This document shows, piece by piece, positions 6,589-14,400 of a DNA stretch of 23,163 nucleotides (position 1 is its first letter; the number at the start of each line of letters is the position of its first letter). The stretch lies in contig JBEBWT010000029.1 in NCBI GenBank assembly GCA_040392005.1, positions 1 through 23,163 of the forward strand, read 5' to 3'. Below the pieces are notes generated by a model that was given only the letters and a program-made list of their open reading frames with translations, did no database searches and had not been told where the DNA came from. The position numbers and the translations under genes are program-made. This DNA comes from DASRQK01 sp040392005. GTDB lineage: Bacteria > Bacteroidota > Bacteroidia > Sphingobacteriales > Sphingobacteriaceae.

Positions 6589-7473
6589 TTAAACCACTCT
6601 GGTGTCTTTCTTCTGGATCATATACACACCCAGCAGGATCAGCAGGCCGCCGGCCGCATGGATCCAGGTCAGTTTTTCCCCATCGAGCAGCCCCCAAACG
6701 ACTGCGATCAGGGGCATCAGATAGGTGACCATCGACGCAAAGATGGCAGAGGTGAGCTGCAGGAGCCTGTAAAACAGGATCATGGCCAGGGCCGTACCGA
6801 CAAAACCCAGGATGGTCACATATCCCAAACCCTCCCATTGAGCGGCAGTCCCTTCAAAAGTGTGGAAAAAATCCGTAAAGCCCAGGATGATCAGGGCCGG
6901 ACCAAACCAGATGGTGAAGACCACGGAAGACAGTTTAAAGGATGGTATTCCTGACAGGTATCTGGAGATGATCAGTCCGTTGGTAGCATAAAAGGCAGTA
7001 GCCAGAATGATCAGGGAAGTATGGAAGACATCGCTTCTCCCTCCCCCGTTGCCATCATCAGCCATCAGAATAACAGCTCCGGCAAAGCCCACCAGTGCCC
7101 CCAGAATCTGCAAGGGCCTGCTTTTGACACCAAAAAACAGGAATCCAAACAAGATCACAAACATGGGCACCAGCGAATCCAGAATACCGGCCATCGAGCT
7201 GCTGACATGTTCCTGGGCGATCGGAAACAGGAACATGGGGATAAAATTGCCCATCGCCCCACCGGCTACCACCCAGGGCATCAGCTTCCGGGGAATAAAC
7301 TTGATATTCCGCACCCCGAAAAAGACCAGTGCCAGACCGGCCACACACAAACGCAGGGCACCGACTTCCATCGGTGAATAAACCGCCAGACTATGTTTAA
7401 TGAGAATAAAAGAGCTGCCCCAGGTGAGGGACAACACCCCCAAAATCAGCCATTTCAGATATGAAGAACGCAA
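6589..7473 (-). CDS. EamA/DMT-superfamily transporter
   Basis: The 294-residue membrane protein has ten hydrophobic segments in two EamA repeats. Each half shows the usual features: the WGSSFILIK motif after the first helix, an SSMAGILDSLVPMF segment closing repeat 1, and TSAIFASMVTYLMPLIAVVWGLLDGE in repeat 2. DMT proteins mostly export amino acids and other small metabolites across the inner membrane. The start is a TTG at 7473 with a CGGAA just before it; no ATG is available near the N-terminus. It begins 21 nt downstream of the lone REC gene and in that gene's reading frame, so it is probably part of, or read through from, the signalling operon upstream. Substrate is unknown. Confidence 0.88.
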   Translation of the reverse strand: MRSSYLKWLILGVLSLTWGSSFILIKHSLAVYSPMEVGALRLCVAGLALVFFGVRNIKFIPRKLMPWVVAGGAMGNFIPMFLFPIAQEHVSSSMAGILDSLVPMFVILFGFLFFGVKSRPLQILGALVGFAGAVILMADDGNGGGRSDVFHTSLIILATAFYATNGLIISRYLSGIPSFKLSSVVFTIWFGPALIILGFTDFFHTFEGTAAQWEGLGYVTILGFVGTALAMILFYRLLQLTSAIFASMVTYLMPLIAVVWGLLDGEKLTWIHAAGGLLILLGVYMIQKKDTRVV

Positions 7474-7494
7474 TTTCCGTATTTTTTGTAAAGA

Positions 7495-7917
7495 TCAGTC
7501 TTTCCCCGAAGATGCCAGACCGTCCAGCACTTCCTGGATCATTTCCCGGCGCAGGGGTTTGTTCAAAAAGGAATGGACCGACTGAAAGCTCCCGGCCCGG
7601 ATCATGTCTTTTTCGTTGATGGAGGAAGAAAGCAGGTTGATAACAAAATTGGCCTGTCTTTCAACGGGTGCCCGCTCTTCAAAGGATTCAATAAATTCGA
7701 ATCCAGTCATCAGGGGCATCTGGATGTCAAGAAAAAGAATGGTCCTGTTGTCCATAAATTCCCTCTCCAGAATATAGGCCAGAGCCTCCTGCGGATCCAC
7801 AAAAACCCGCAGGGACAGACACACAGCCCCAAAACTCTGAATGATCTTCTCCCCGATAAAAGCATCCAGCTTACTGTCTTCGACCAGAATAAAATGATAT
7901 GCCTGTTCCTGGTTCAT
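7495..7917 (-). CDS. Single-domain response regulator (REC)
   Basis: The 140-residue protein is a lone receiver domain. The acidic pair E13-D14, phospho-acceptor D64 in LFLDIQMP and the lysine in LNKPL are all present. There is no output domain, only a short C-terminal tail, so it probably acts by protein contact or as a phosphate shuttle or sink. It starts 2 nt after the stop of the REC-kinase gene, indicating one operon with the kinases upstream. The likely phosphodonors are the REC-HK protein and the 7TM-DISM kinase. Target unknown. Confidence 0.9.
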   Translation of the reverse strand: MNQEQAYHFILVEDSKLDAFIGEKIIQSFGAVCLSLRVFVDPQEALAYILEREFMDNRTILFLDIQMPLMTGFEFIESFEERAPVERQANFVINLLSSSINEKDMIRAGSFQSVHSFLNKPLRREMIQEVLDGLASSGKD

Positions 7918-7919
7918 TG

Positions 7920-9011
7920 CTATTTTGTTGGGATCGTGATGAAAAACCGGGTGCCTTCGTCCACAGCTGATTCCACCCGGATCGTTCCGTTCAGCTTATT
8001 CAGTGCATCCTTGACATTGTACAATCCAAAACCAGAACCCACGCTTTCTTTGGTGGCTCTGAAAAACATTTCAAAAATATCTTCGGTATATTCTGGTTCG
8101 ATGCCAATGCCATTGTCCTCGATCACGATCTCCGTATTGCCCCGGTGTACCCGGATTTTCAGATTGACGTATTTATTTGTTTCTTCTCTCCGCTGGTACT
8201 TGATGGCATTGGTCAATAAATTATTGAAAATCAATTGCAGGACGGTGAGGTCACTCCGAAATACTTCCTCCTGTTCAATATCGGTATGGATGATCACCCG
8301 GTTGAGGTTGGCGTCTATATTGTGCAGATGCACCAGTTCTTCGGTCAGTTCCATGAAACGGATGTCCTGTATATTCAGATTGCCCCTTTTGAGATTATAG
8401 TAAGCGTGGATATTGGTAATCAGATCCTTTACTTTTTCTGCGGATTGCTCCATCATTTCCAGTAATTCCTTCATCTCCTCCACACTATCCAGATTTTTCA
8501 TAATCTGCAAAGCCCCCAGGATACTGACCACTGGTCCCCGGATATCATGGGTGACGCTATAAGTGAATTTATCCAGCTCGGCATTGGTTTCCTGCAATTC
8601 CCGGATCTTGATATTCAGCATGGAAGAAGTGGCATAATACTTAAATCCCTCTTCAATGGCGGACCGCACATCCTCTTCTCTCCAGGGTTTGGTCAGGTAA
8701 CGGTAAACATGGCCATGATTGATTGCATTGATGACAGATTCTATATCAACATAACCGGTAATGAGCATCCGGACGGGCGCAGGGTACTTGTGGGCAATCT
8801 CCCTGAAAAACTGCACACCGGTCTTTTCAGGCATACGCTGATCGCAAAAAATGATTTTCAGGTCCGGATGCTGCTCCACAATCTCCAGGCCTGCCTCTGC
8901 CGAACCGGCCACCAGCACCTGATAATCATGCCGGAACATGGCCTTGAAGCTGACCAGATTATTGGCCTCATCATCAATATACAGTACTTTTATTTTTTCG
9001 GGTTCAACCAC
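7920..9011 (-). CDS. REC-histidine kinase hybrid (receiver domain N-terminal)
   Basis: The 363-residue cytosolic protein has a receiver domain (1-125; D13-D14, D57 in FCDQRMP, K108 in TKPW) of the RpfG-like type with DDEANNL and DQRMP. A linker helix (130-147), a HisKA domain with H155 in SVTHDIRGP and a HATPase_c domain (about 245-360; N box, DNGIGIEPEY, GSGFGLYNVK) follow. It has no membrane segment or sensor domain, so the input is likely phosphorylation of its own REC by the upstream 7TM-DISM kinase, making it a relay kinase. The start is GTG, 4 nt after the preceding stop; no ATG is nearby. The REC domain is strikingly similar to the divergent REC protein at 14401. Confidence 0.9.
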   Translation of the reverse strand: MVEPEKIKVLYIDDEANNLVSFKAMFRHDYQVLVAGSAEAGLEIVEQHPDLKIIFCDQRMPEKTGVQFFREIAHKYPAPVRMLITGYVDIESVINAINHGHVYRYLTKPWREEDVRSAIEEGFKYYATSSMLNIKIRELQETNAELDKFTYSVTHDIRGPVVSILGALQIMKNLDSVEEMKELLEMMEQSAEKVKDLITNIHAYYNLKRGNLNIQDIRFMELTEELVHLHNIDANLNRVIIHTDIEQEEVFRSDLTVLQLIFNNLLTNAIKYQRREETNKYVNLKIRVHRGNTEIVIEDNGIGIEPEYTEDIFEMFFRATKESVGSGFGLYNVKDALNKLNGTIRVESAVDEGTRFFITIPTK

Positions 9012-9015
9012 TGCT

Positions 9016-11220
9016 TTAGTTGTTTTGTATTGGATGATGGCTGATCGGAATGGTTAGGACAAATGTTGTGCCCTGCCCTGCTTCTGAATTCACCTGAATA
9101 GACCCATTATGCTTCTTTATTGTATTCCAACCGATCGAAAGCCCCAGACCGGTACCCACACCTACATCTTTGGTCGTGAAAAAGGGTTCAAACAGCTTCT
9201 TTTTGGTTTCCTCCGTCATTCCAATCCCATTATCCGCAATACTGATTTCCACATTTTCTCCACGAAGATACGTACTGATTGTCAATTTGCCCAAATCCTG
9301 ATCTTTCCATCTTTCCTGGATGGCATGGATCGCATTGGTCATCATATTCAGGAATACCTGATTCAGCTTGCCCGGAAAACATTCCACAGGGGGAATACCG
9401 GCATAATTCCGCTCAATGCTAATTTTCCCGTTCAATAAATGATTGATGATTGCGATCGTCGAATCCAGTCCTTCTTCCAGACCGGCCAGTTTCACATCAT
9501 CTTCATCCAATCTTGAAAACAACCGCAATCCTTTTACGATATCCGATGTACGTGTCGCACCTTCACTGATTCCTTTCAACAAATAGTCGATCTCCGTATT
9601 CAGGTAATCGTAGTCGGCCTGCTGCTTTAATTCTGCTATTTTCTGTTGTTTCTCTTCAATACTTATCTCTTGGTTACTCAGCTCCTCGATCGCCTCCAGA
9701 AGCTCCTGCAAGATAGTGATATCTCTCTTCAAAGGAGTAACATTTGAAGTAACAAAATTTATCGGATTATTGATTTCATGGGCAATCCCGGCGGTAAGCT
9801 GTCCCAGCGAGGCCATTTTTTCGGATTCAACCAGTTGAGATTGTGCTTCTTTCAATTCTTCGAGTGCTTTTTCCAGCCCCTGGTTTGACAGTTGTAACTC
9901 ATGCGTTCTTTCTTGAACGTTTTGTTCCAGAATGATGTTTTGTTCACTGATGATGCGTGCAGTTTCCTGCGTTGCCAATAAGACCTTTTCTCTGTTTGCT
10001 CTGTTCTGCGCTTCCAGTATATTGATTCTATCAGCGAGTGCAAATGAAAGAAGAACAACTTCAAGGCCCGAACCCAGTAGGATGGAGTAAACCGTCAGGT
10101 TGTTATATGGAAATATACCGTAGTCTTTTAATACAAAAACGATAATGCTGCTAAGAAAAGTAGTCCATGCAATCAGGAAGAAGAACGCGGGGCGATATTT
10201 GTGTTTTTTATAGATATAAGCGGCTACGCCAAGCATAAACAGCGCCAGAGGCAGTGCGTTGGCATTGATTAATTCATAACCTACGTATTTGTTGATGGTT
10301 GAAATAAAAATTGTAATCAGATAACCCAGAATGACAACGACAAAGAATATTCTGGCTTTAGGCGCATACAATTTGATATTTAAAAAGTTATGGACAAAAA
10401 ATATGGAGGTCAATGCCGTCAGTGAGGGGAAAATAAATACAGCATTTCTTTCAAAGCCGGGGTAGTTGGGCCAGATATATTTGAAGCCAATACCCGTCAC
10501 ATTTAATTGTACGAGTGCAACGGCCAATACGTAAAAAATATAGTATAAATAACTTTTGTCCTTTATGCTTATAAAAACAAATAAGTTGTAGAAAAATACA
10601 ACCAGCATGACGCCAAAATACATCCCATGCCATAGATTGTTATTCATGTCATTATAACGGGCATTTTGGCGGGATAAAATTTTAATGGGAATCAGCAGTT
10701 GCGTAAAGCTTTCTATTCGGAAATAGTACGTAGCTGTGGTGCCGATTTCTTGATTTACATGAAATTCAGGTAAGGTATTTTTAATCTCTCTTGTAGCATA
10801 GTTGGTGTGCTTGCTGACTTCTGTGGAAGTGAACCGCGCCGGAGAAGCATCTTGAGTCTCTTGATAGAATGTAACACTGCTTAACAATGAATTATTTATA
10901 ATAAACACTAAATCATCGAGATTGGAATCATTATGTACAGTAAGTTTAAACCAGAATACAGAAGGACTTACCCCCATATTCTGTACGCCCGGTGTACCCT
11001 TTAGAAATTTTTTAGCTGCGATATCATCAATGGCTAACTGCTGGCTTACATCTTCATAATATAGTATATTTTCAATATATTGATTATTATTATAATCACT
11101 AAAATATACAGTATCTGTATTGCTATCGGTGTTGGATGCAGCAAAAACAGTATTAAAACAAAGTAATGCGATCAGAACCAAAAAAACAGTTCGCAGGCAT
11201 ATGTTGCTATGGGATTTCAT
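9016..11220 (-). CDS. 7TM-DISM membrane sensor histidine kinase
   Basis: This 734-residue protein opens with a signal peptide (to about residue 28), then a periplasmic 7TMR-DISMED2-type beta-rich domain (about 35-190; GVQNMGVSPSVFWFKLTVHN). Seven hydrophobic segments (about 200-400), a coiled coil rich in Glu/Gln (about 400-460), a HisKA domain with H481 in GIAHEINNP and a HATPase_c domain (DNGIGMTEETKKKLFEPFF, GVGTGLGLSI) follow. DISMED2 domains are thought to bind carbohydrate-like or other small ligands. It starts 10 nt after the acyltransferase gene and ends 4 nt before the REC-kinase gene. Much of the gene is AT-rich: 10561-10620 has 17 G+C in 60 bases by hand count. The position suggests that it senses the product of the upstream E1-nitroreductase/acyltransferase pair; that is inference. 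Confidence 0.9.
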   Translation of the reverse strand: MKSHSNICLRTVFLVLIALLCFNTVFAASNTDSNTDTVYFSDYNNNQYIENILYYEDVSQQLAIDDIAAKKFLKGTPGVQNMGVSPSVFWFKLTVHNDSNLDDLVFIINNSLLSSVTFYQETQDASPARFTSTEVSKHTNYATREIKNTLPEFHVNQEIGTTATYYFRIESFTQLLIPIKILSRQNARYNDMNNNLWHGMYFGVMLVVFFYNLFVFISIKDKSYLYYIFYVLAVALVQLNVTGIGFKYIWPNYPGFERNAVFIFPSLTALTSIFFVHNFLNIKLYAPKARIFFVVVILGYLITIFISTINKYVGYELINANALPLALFMLGVAAYIYKKHKYRPAFFFLIAWTTFLSSIIVFVLKDYGIFPYNNLTVYSILLGSGLEVVLLSFALADRINILEAQNRANREKVLLATQETARIISEQNIILEQNVQERTHELQLSNQGLEKALEELKEAQSQLVESEKMASLGQLTAGIAHEINNPINFVTSNVTPLKRDITILQELLEAIEELSNQEISIEEKQQKIAELKQQADYDYLNTEIDYLLKGISEGATRTSDIVKGLRLFSRLDEDDVKLAGLEEGLDSTIAIINHLLNGKISIERNYAGIPPVECFPGKLNQVFLNMMTNAIHAIQERWKDQDLGKLTISTYLRGENVEISIADNGIGMTEETKKKLFEPFFTTKDVGVGTGLGLSIGWNTIKKHNGSIQVNSEAGQGTTFVLTIPISHHPIQNN

Positions 11221-11230
11221 TGAATTTGCT

Positions 11231-11926
11231 TCAGGTTCGGGTTGGAAATGAAATATTATAAGAAATTTTGGTTGCTCCTTTTTGTCCGATTTCCTCTATG
11301 GTGCCATCGGCTTCCCGAATGAATTTAAAAATTTGCTCCGCATATTCCGGGCTGCCGGGTGTCAGATTTTTCATGTCTTTCACGACCAATGCCGTGGCTA
11401 TCAAATCTAACTTCGGATAGACAAATGTACCTTGATTACCAATCGAAGTTTCTATCGTAAAACCTGCATTCTGGCACATGGATACCGTATATGGTGCACA
11501 TAAGACAAAGAGACTATCCATTCCAAGTCTATGAGCAATTGCCACGCCCAGCTTCGTCAGGAAATAACTGACTCCCATTCCTGCAATAGACTTTGAATTC
11601 CACAGTCCACATATTTCTCCTGTAATTTTTTGGTTTGCATAGGAAGCAATCAATGGATGAATGTCTTTATCTACAATGGATATCGCGTCCTCAATAGGAA
11701 GAGGATGAATGTTATTCACAATGTGTATCCGTTCGCCCCCAACAACCTCATTGTTATCTTCGGTTTCTACGAGTACGACATAAACATCCGGGTTTTCAAA
11801 CCAATCATTTCGCGAGGACGTTACTTTTGTGATTCCATAGTCTTTCAAAACATTCGCATGACCCTCCGCAAATTTTATACAGGAGTCCATGTCGTCTATG
11901 GCTCTGAAGGTTCTAACCTTTAACAT
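11231..11926 (-). CDS. GNAT-fold acyltransferase, autoinducer-synthase/FeeM-like
   Basis: The 231-residue protein looks like a GNAT-fold enzyme of the LuxI/FeeM branch rather than a classical acetyltransferase. It has an N-terminal DW-containing segment (SSRNDWFENPDVYVVLVE), a central strand VVGGERIHIV, the EICGLWNSKSIAGMGVSYFL region where the acyl-donor loop is expected, then VAIAHRLGMDSLFVLCAP and a Cys-containing NAGF motif. Relatives attach acyl groups from acyl-ACP or acyl-CoA to an amino acid or to SAM. The canonical R-x-x-A/G pyrophosphate loop is not obvious. The ATG overlaps the end of the E1-nitroreductase gene by 14 nt, so the two proteins are probably made together in a fixed ratio. 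The assignment comes from pattern reading and needs a profile search. Confidence 0.6.
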   Translation of the reverse strand: MLKVRTFRAIDDMDSCIKFAEGHANVLKDYGITKVTSSRNDWFENPDVYVVLVETEDNNEVVGGERIHIVNNIHPLPIEDAISIVDKDIHPLIASYANQKITGEICGLWNSKSIAGMGVSYFLTKLGVAIAHRLGMDSLFVLCAPYTVSMCQNAGFTIETSIGNQGTFVYPKLDLIATALVVKDMKNLTPGSPEYAEQIFKFIREADGTIEEIGQKGATKISYNISFPTRT

Positions 11927-14240
11927 GTGGGCTAAAAAAAATATCAGTTTTAGGCAGCCTCAGTGAATGTGCGTCCATATCTTCCGCTATGGATAACTTC
12001 ATTAAGAATATCTCCCTATCTTCTCCATTCAAAGGAAATACCTTTGTAAACTCTTCTCTTAACCGAAACAACTCTCCTTTGGTTGATTCAGGAATCCCTG
12101 CTCCTTTTCCATGCATAAGCATGTTAAAGAAAAAGGCCGGAGATAGCATGGGATGTACCGAAACTCCCCTATTATTCAGATGTATCCAAACCCGCTCAAT
12201 CAATCTTCCTGCTTCGAGCAAACGAGTATGGGTAAATTCCGGAGCAGTAAGCAGCAACATTGCACTTGCCGTATCTACTGACTTTACGGATACCTTTCTG
12301 AAAGCCTGTCCTTTATCCCATTTAGACAGCAGTTCTACCGCTTTCCAGTCACGCGCTACGCTGAATCCTGCTTTTTCTCCTTCAGAAATATCGACCGCGG
12401 CAAGCTCAATTCCATCCCTGGTCTGCGCAGCATGTTCTTTGTCCCAACGGACTTCACTATAAAATTCCGAATGCCCTTTTTCCTGAAGCAATCTGATCCT
12501 ATCACAGGAAGCAATGACCTGCCCCAAGCTGGACAGATCATTACTGTCGTCCGCATGCAGGATTCGAAATCCAGCAAAATCCTTTGCAAAATAATTCAAT
12601 TCGTCGAATAATCCAACGGGCAATGGTTTTCTAACGCTGTTGCTCCTGTTGGTGCGTCTGGTATATATTCCGGTTGATAAATCGATTAACCGGGGATCTG
12701 CAACTTCATTCACAGATTCAAATTGAATGACAGCTATGAGTTTGGGTTCGTCCGAAAGTGGAAAAACAGTTGCCCGGTCTTTTAATTTCAGTGCAAGCGA
12801 TTGTAAATGTATATTTTCCAATGCTGTTCCCAATGACATGTGAGCACCCATTTCATAATAGTCTCCCCATGAATGCGATCTGTATTTATCGTGGAAAAGA
12901 AATAGAAGACCCTTTTCATACCAAAGTTTCCAGGGTTGGTTATTACCGGCCGAAGGTGCCGCAACTACTGCATCAATAATTTTTTCTAACTGATCTGCTG
13001 GTATTTCTGAAACAGTCACCTTGTGCTGCTGAACCGTATCAAAATATCTTCCCGCCATCGTTTGCATTGCAGTAACTGTCAATGGAGTATATGGGTTGTC
13101 ACTTTGAGAAGCCTCAGCATCTACCGATTGGGGTTTATCACAAATCAATTCATCTAAATCAATATAATACCGGCCAGATTCATGAAAATGGTCCAACAGT
13201 ATACGTCTGCATACATCAGTAGTGATTGCGCCCCCCAAGGTCACTGAAGATGCCAGTTGCGGCCACGTATTGATGGACTGTTCTACTTCCATCATAGACG
13301 CCTTTAACCGTGTAGAGATTTTATCGGCGCTGACCATTTTTAATATATGCGGTATTTTGTCTTCATTGGAAAGGTCTTTTATATTCGCAGGATTCAGCCC
13401 TTCGGCCAAACCATGCAATATCGGTCTTTCAGGTTCCAAATCAAATCTTTCTACATCCAGCATTCCTCTGTCGTTGGTATCCATAACCACAGGAATCCCC
13501 AATTCTTTAGCTTTAAACCTGCTGGTGATTTTGATATCCAGCCCATCGCAGACCTCCACGAGCAAGTCGAGTTTTTCCGCATCCTGCCCAAAGAATGCGT
13601 CCATGTTCCCGTCGGTGACTCCTTCGTTGAACACTTTTACCTTGATAAAGGGATCGATTTCTGCAATCTCACGGGCTGCGATAATGGTTTTTTTCAAACC
13701 CAGGTTGTGTACCCCGGTACGGATGCGGTTGAGGTTGCTCAATTCGGCCGTATCAAAATCTGCCAGCCGCAATTCTCCACAGACCCGTTCCATGGCCAGT
13801 GTCAGGGCGATGGACTGACCAACTGAAAGCCCGATGATCCCTATTTTCTTCTTGCGCAGGATTTCTTGTTCTTCACGGGTGATTTTATAGCGGTTGCGAT
13901 TGGTACGCACCTCCACAAACTCCTCTTCATCCAACAAATGAACCAGCTTGCCGCTCCAGGGATAATACACCCACACGCCATAGCTGGTCAGATCCCGGCC
14001 GTTCAGATGCTGCTGTACGAGTGCCGGATATTCCTCGTTTTTGATTTTGACTGACGGATGAAGGCTTTTGATCAGCTCCCGAAGCTGGGAATCTATATCA
14101 TCAATAACAGATATAGATGCGTTCTTTTCAAGCAATTCCTGCAACTGGTGTGCATCTCCTTCATCGGTAAGTCTATAAAATATAGGCAAATAACTGGTAC
14201 TGACGGCCGGATTCCGGATCAGTTCTTCTAAAATTTTCAT
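11913..14240 (-). CDS. E1/ThiF-nitroreductase fusion (Rv1355c/MoeY-like)
   Basis: The 775-residue protein has three parts. Residues 1-125 are a helical lead-in with a YYPWSGKLVHLLDEEEF segment. Residues 130-365 are an E1-like adenylating domain: G134-I-I-G-L-S-V-G141 nucleotide loop, D161-F-D163 with SNLNRIR (168-174), K183/K184, and VEVCDGLDIKITSR in the position of the family's D-x-T-D-N-F region. Residues 405-715 resemble a nitroreductase/flavin fold: APSAGNNQPWKLWY (428-441), GTALENIHLQSLALKL (471-486), RRTNR (528-532). No CxxC zinc pair is present in the E1 part. Proteins with this layout are called Rv1355c family/MoeY. E1 domains activate a carboxylate as an acyl-adenylate; flavin domains reduce or oxidise. 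It is the first gene of the operon and overlaps the acyltransferase gene. The substrate is unknown, and a molybdopterin role is not supported by the neighbours. Confidence 0.85.
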   Translation of the reverse strand: MKILEELIRNPAVSTSYLPIFYRLTDEGDAHQLQELLEKNASISVIDDIDSQLRELIKSLHPSVKIKNEEYPALVQQHLNGRDLTSYGVWVYYPWSGKLVHLLDEEEFVEVRTNRNRYKITREEQEILRKKKIGIIGLSVGQSIALTLAMERVCGELRLADFDTAELSNLNRIRTGVHNLGLKKTIIAAREIAEIDPFIKVKVFNEGVTDGNMDAFFGQDAEKLDLLVEVCDGLDIKITSRFKAKELGIPVVMDTNDRGMLDVERFDLEPERPILHGLAEGLNPANIKDLSNEDKIPHILKMVSADKISTRLKASMMEVEQSINTWPQLASSVTLGGAITTDVCRRILLDHFHESGRYYIDLDELICDKPQSVDAEASQSDNPYTPLTVTAMQTMAGRYFDTVQQHKVTVSEIPADQLEKIIDAVVAAPSAGNNQPWKLWYEKGLLFLFHDKYRSHSWGDYYEMGAHMSLGTALENIHLQSLALKLKDRATVFPLSDEPKLIAVIQFESVNEVADPRLIDLSTGIYTRRTNRSNSVRKPLPVGLFDELNYFAKDFAGFRILHADDSNDLSSLGQVIASCDRIRLLQEKGHSEFYSEVRWDKEHAAQTRDGIELAAVDISEGEKAGFSVARDWKAVELLSKWDKGQAFRKVSVKSVDTASAMLLLTAPEFTHTRLLEAGRLIERVWIHLNNRGVSVHPMLSPAFFFNMLMHGKGAGIPESTKGELFRLREEFTKVFPLNGEDREIFLMKLSIAEDMDAHSLRLPKTDIFFSPHVKG

Positions 14241-14248
14241 AGTTCAAG

Positions 14249-14256
14249 CAAAGATG
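14249..14256 (-). promoter_or_regulatory. Possible -7 element of the E1-nitroreductase operon
   Basis: Leftward the octamer reads CATCTTTG, one mismatch from TAnnTTTG, and ends 8 nt before the ATG at 14240. If real, the transcript would be almost leaderless. There is no matching -33 element. The 160-bp divergent gap 14241-14400 holds the promoters of both directions and nothing else that I can see. Confidence 0.2.
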
Positions 14257-14355
14257 TGTAATCACAACGGATCTAATTTGAGGTTAAATATCGAACAATT
14301 CACCGGCTTTCACAAAAGTAATCTTTCGTTTGCACTGAAATTTTGCTGTAATTTC

Positions 14356-14389
14356 TTTGTATCATAATGAAATATAAGTTGTAATTTCG
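14356..14389 (+). promoter_or_regulatory. Candidate promoter of the divergent REC gene
   Basis: TTTG (14356-14359) and TAATTTCG (14382-14389, one mismatch to TAnnTTTG) are separated by 22 bases, slightly longer than usual for Bacteroidota promoters. They lie just upstream of the ATG at 14401. Confidence 0.3.
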
Positions 14390-14400
14390 CATAAGCTGTA

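Noticed and set aside
7573..8400. Long plus-strand frame of 275 codons opposite the REC and REC-kinase genes
   Set aside because: Both minus-strand genes have complete catalytic motifs in tight operon spacing. The opposite frame is low-complexity, Ser/Arg/Leu-rich and has no recognisable domain.
11913..14240. Molybdopterin biosynthesis gene moeY as the function of the E1-nitroreductase fusion
   Set aside because: The architecture matches proteins given that name, but no molybdenum cofactor gene is near and the overlapping acyltransferase points elsewhere. I kept the family name only as a description.
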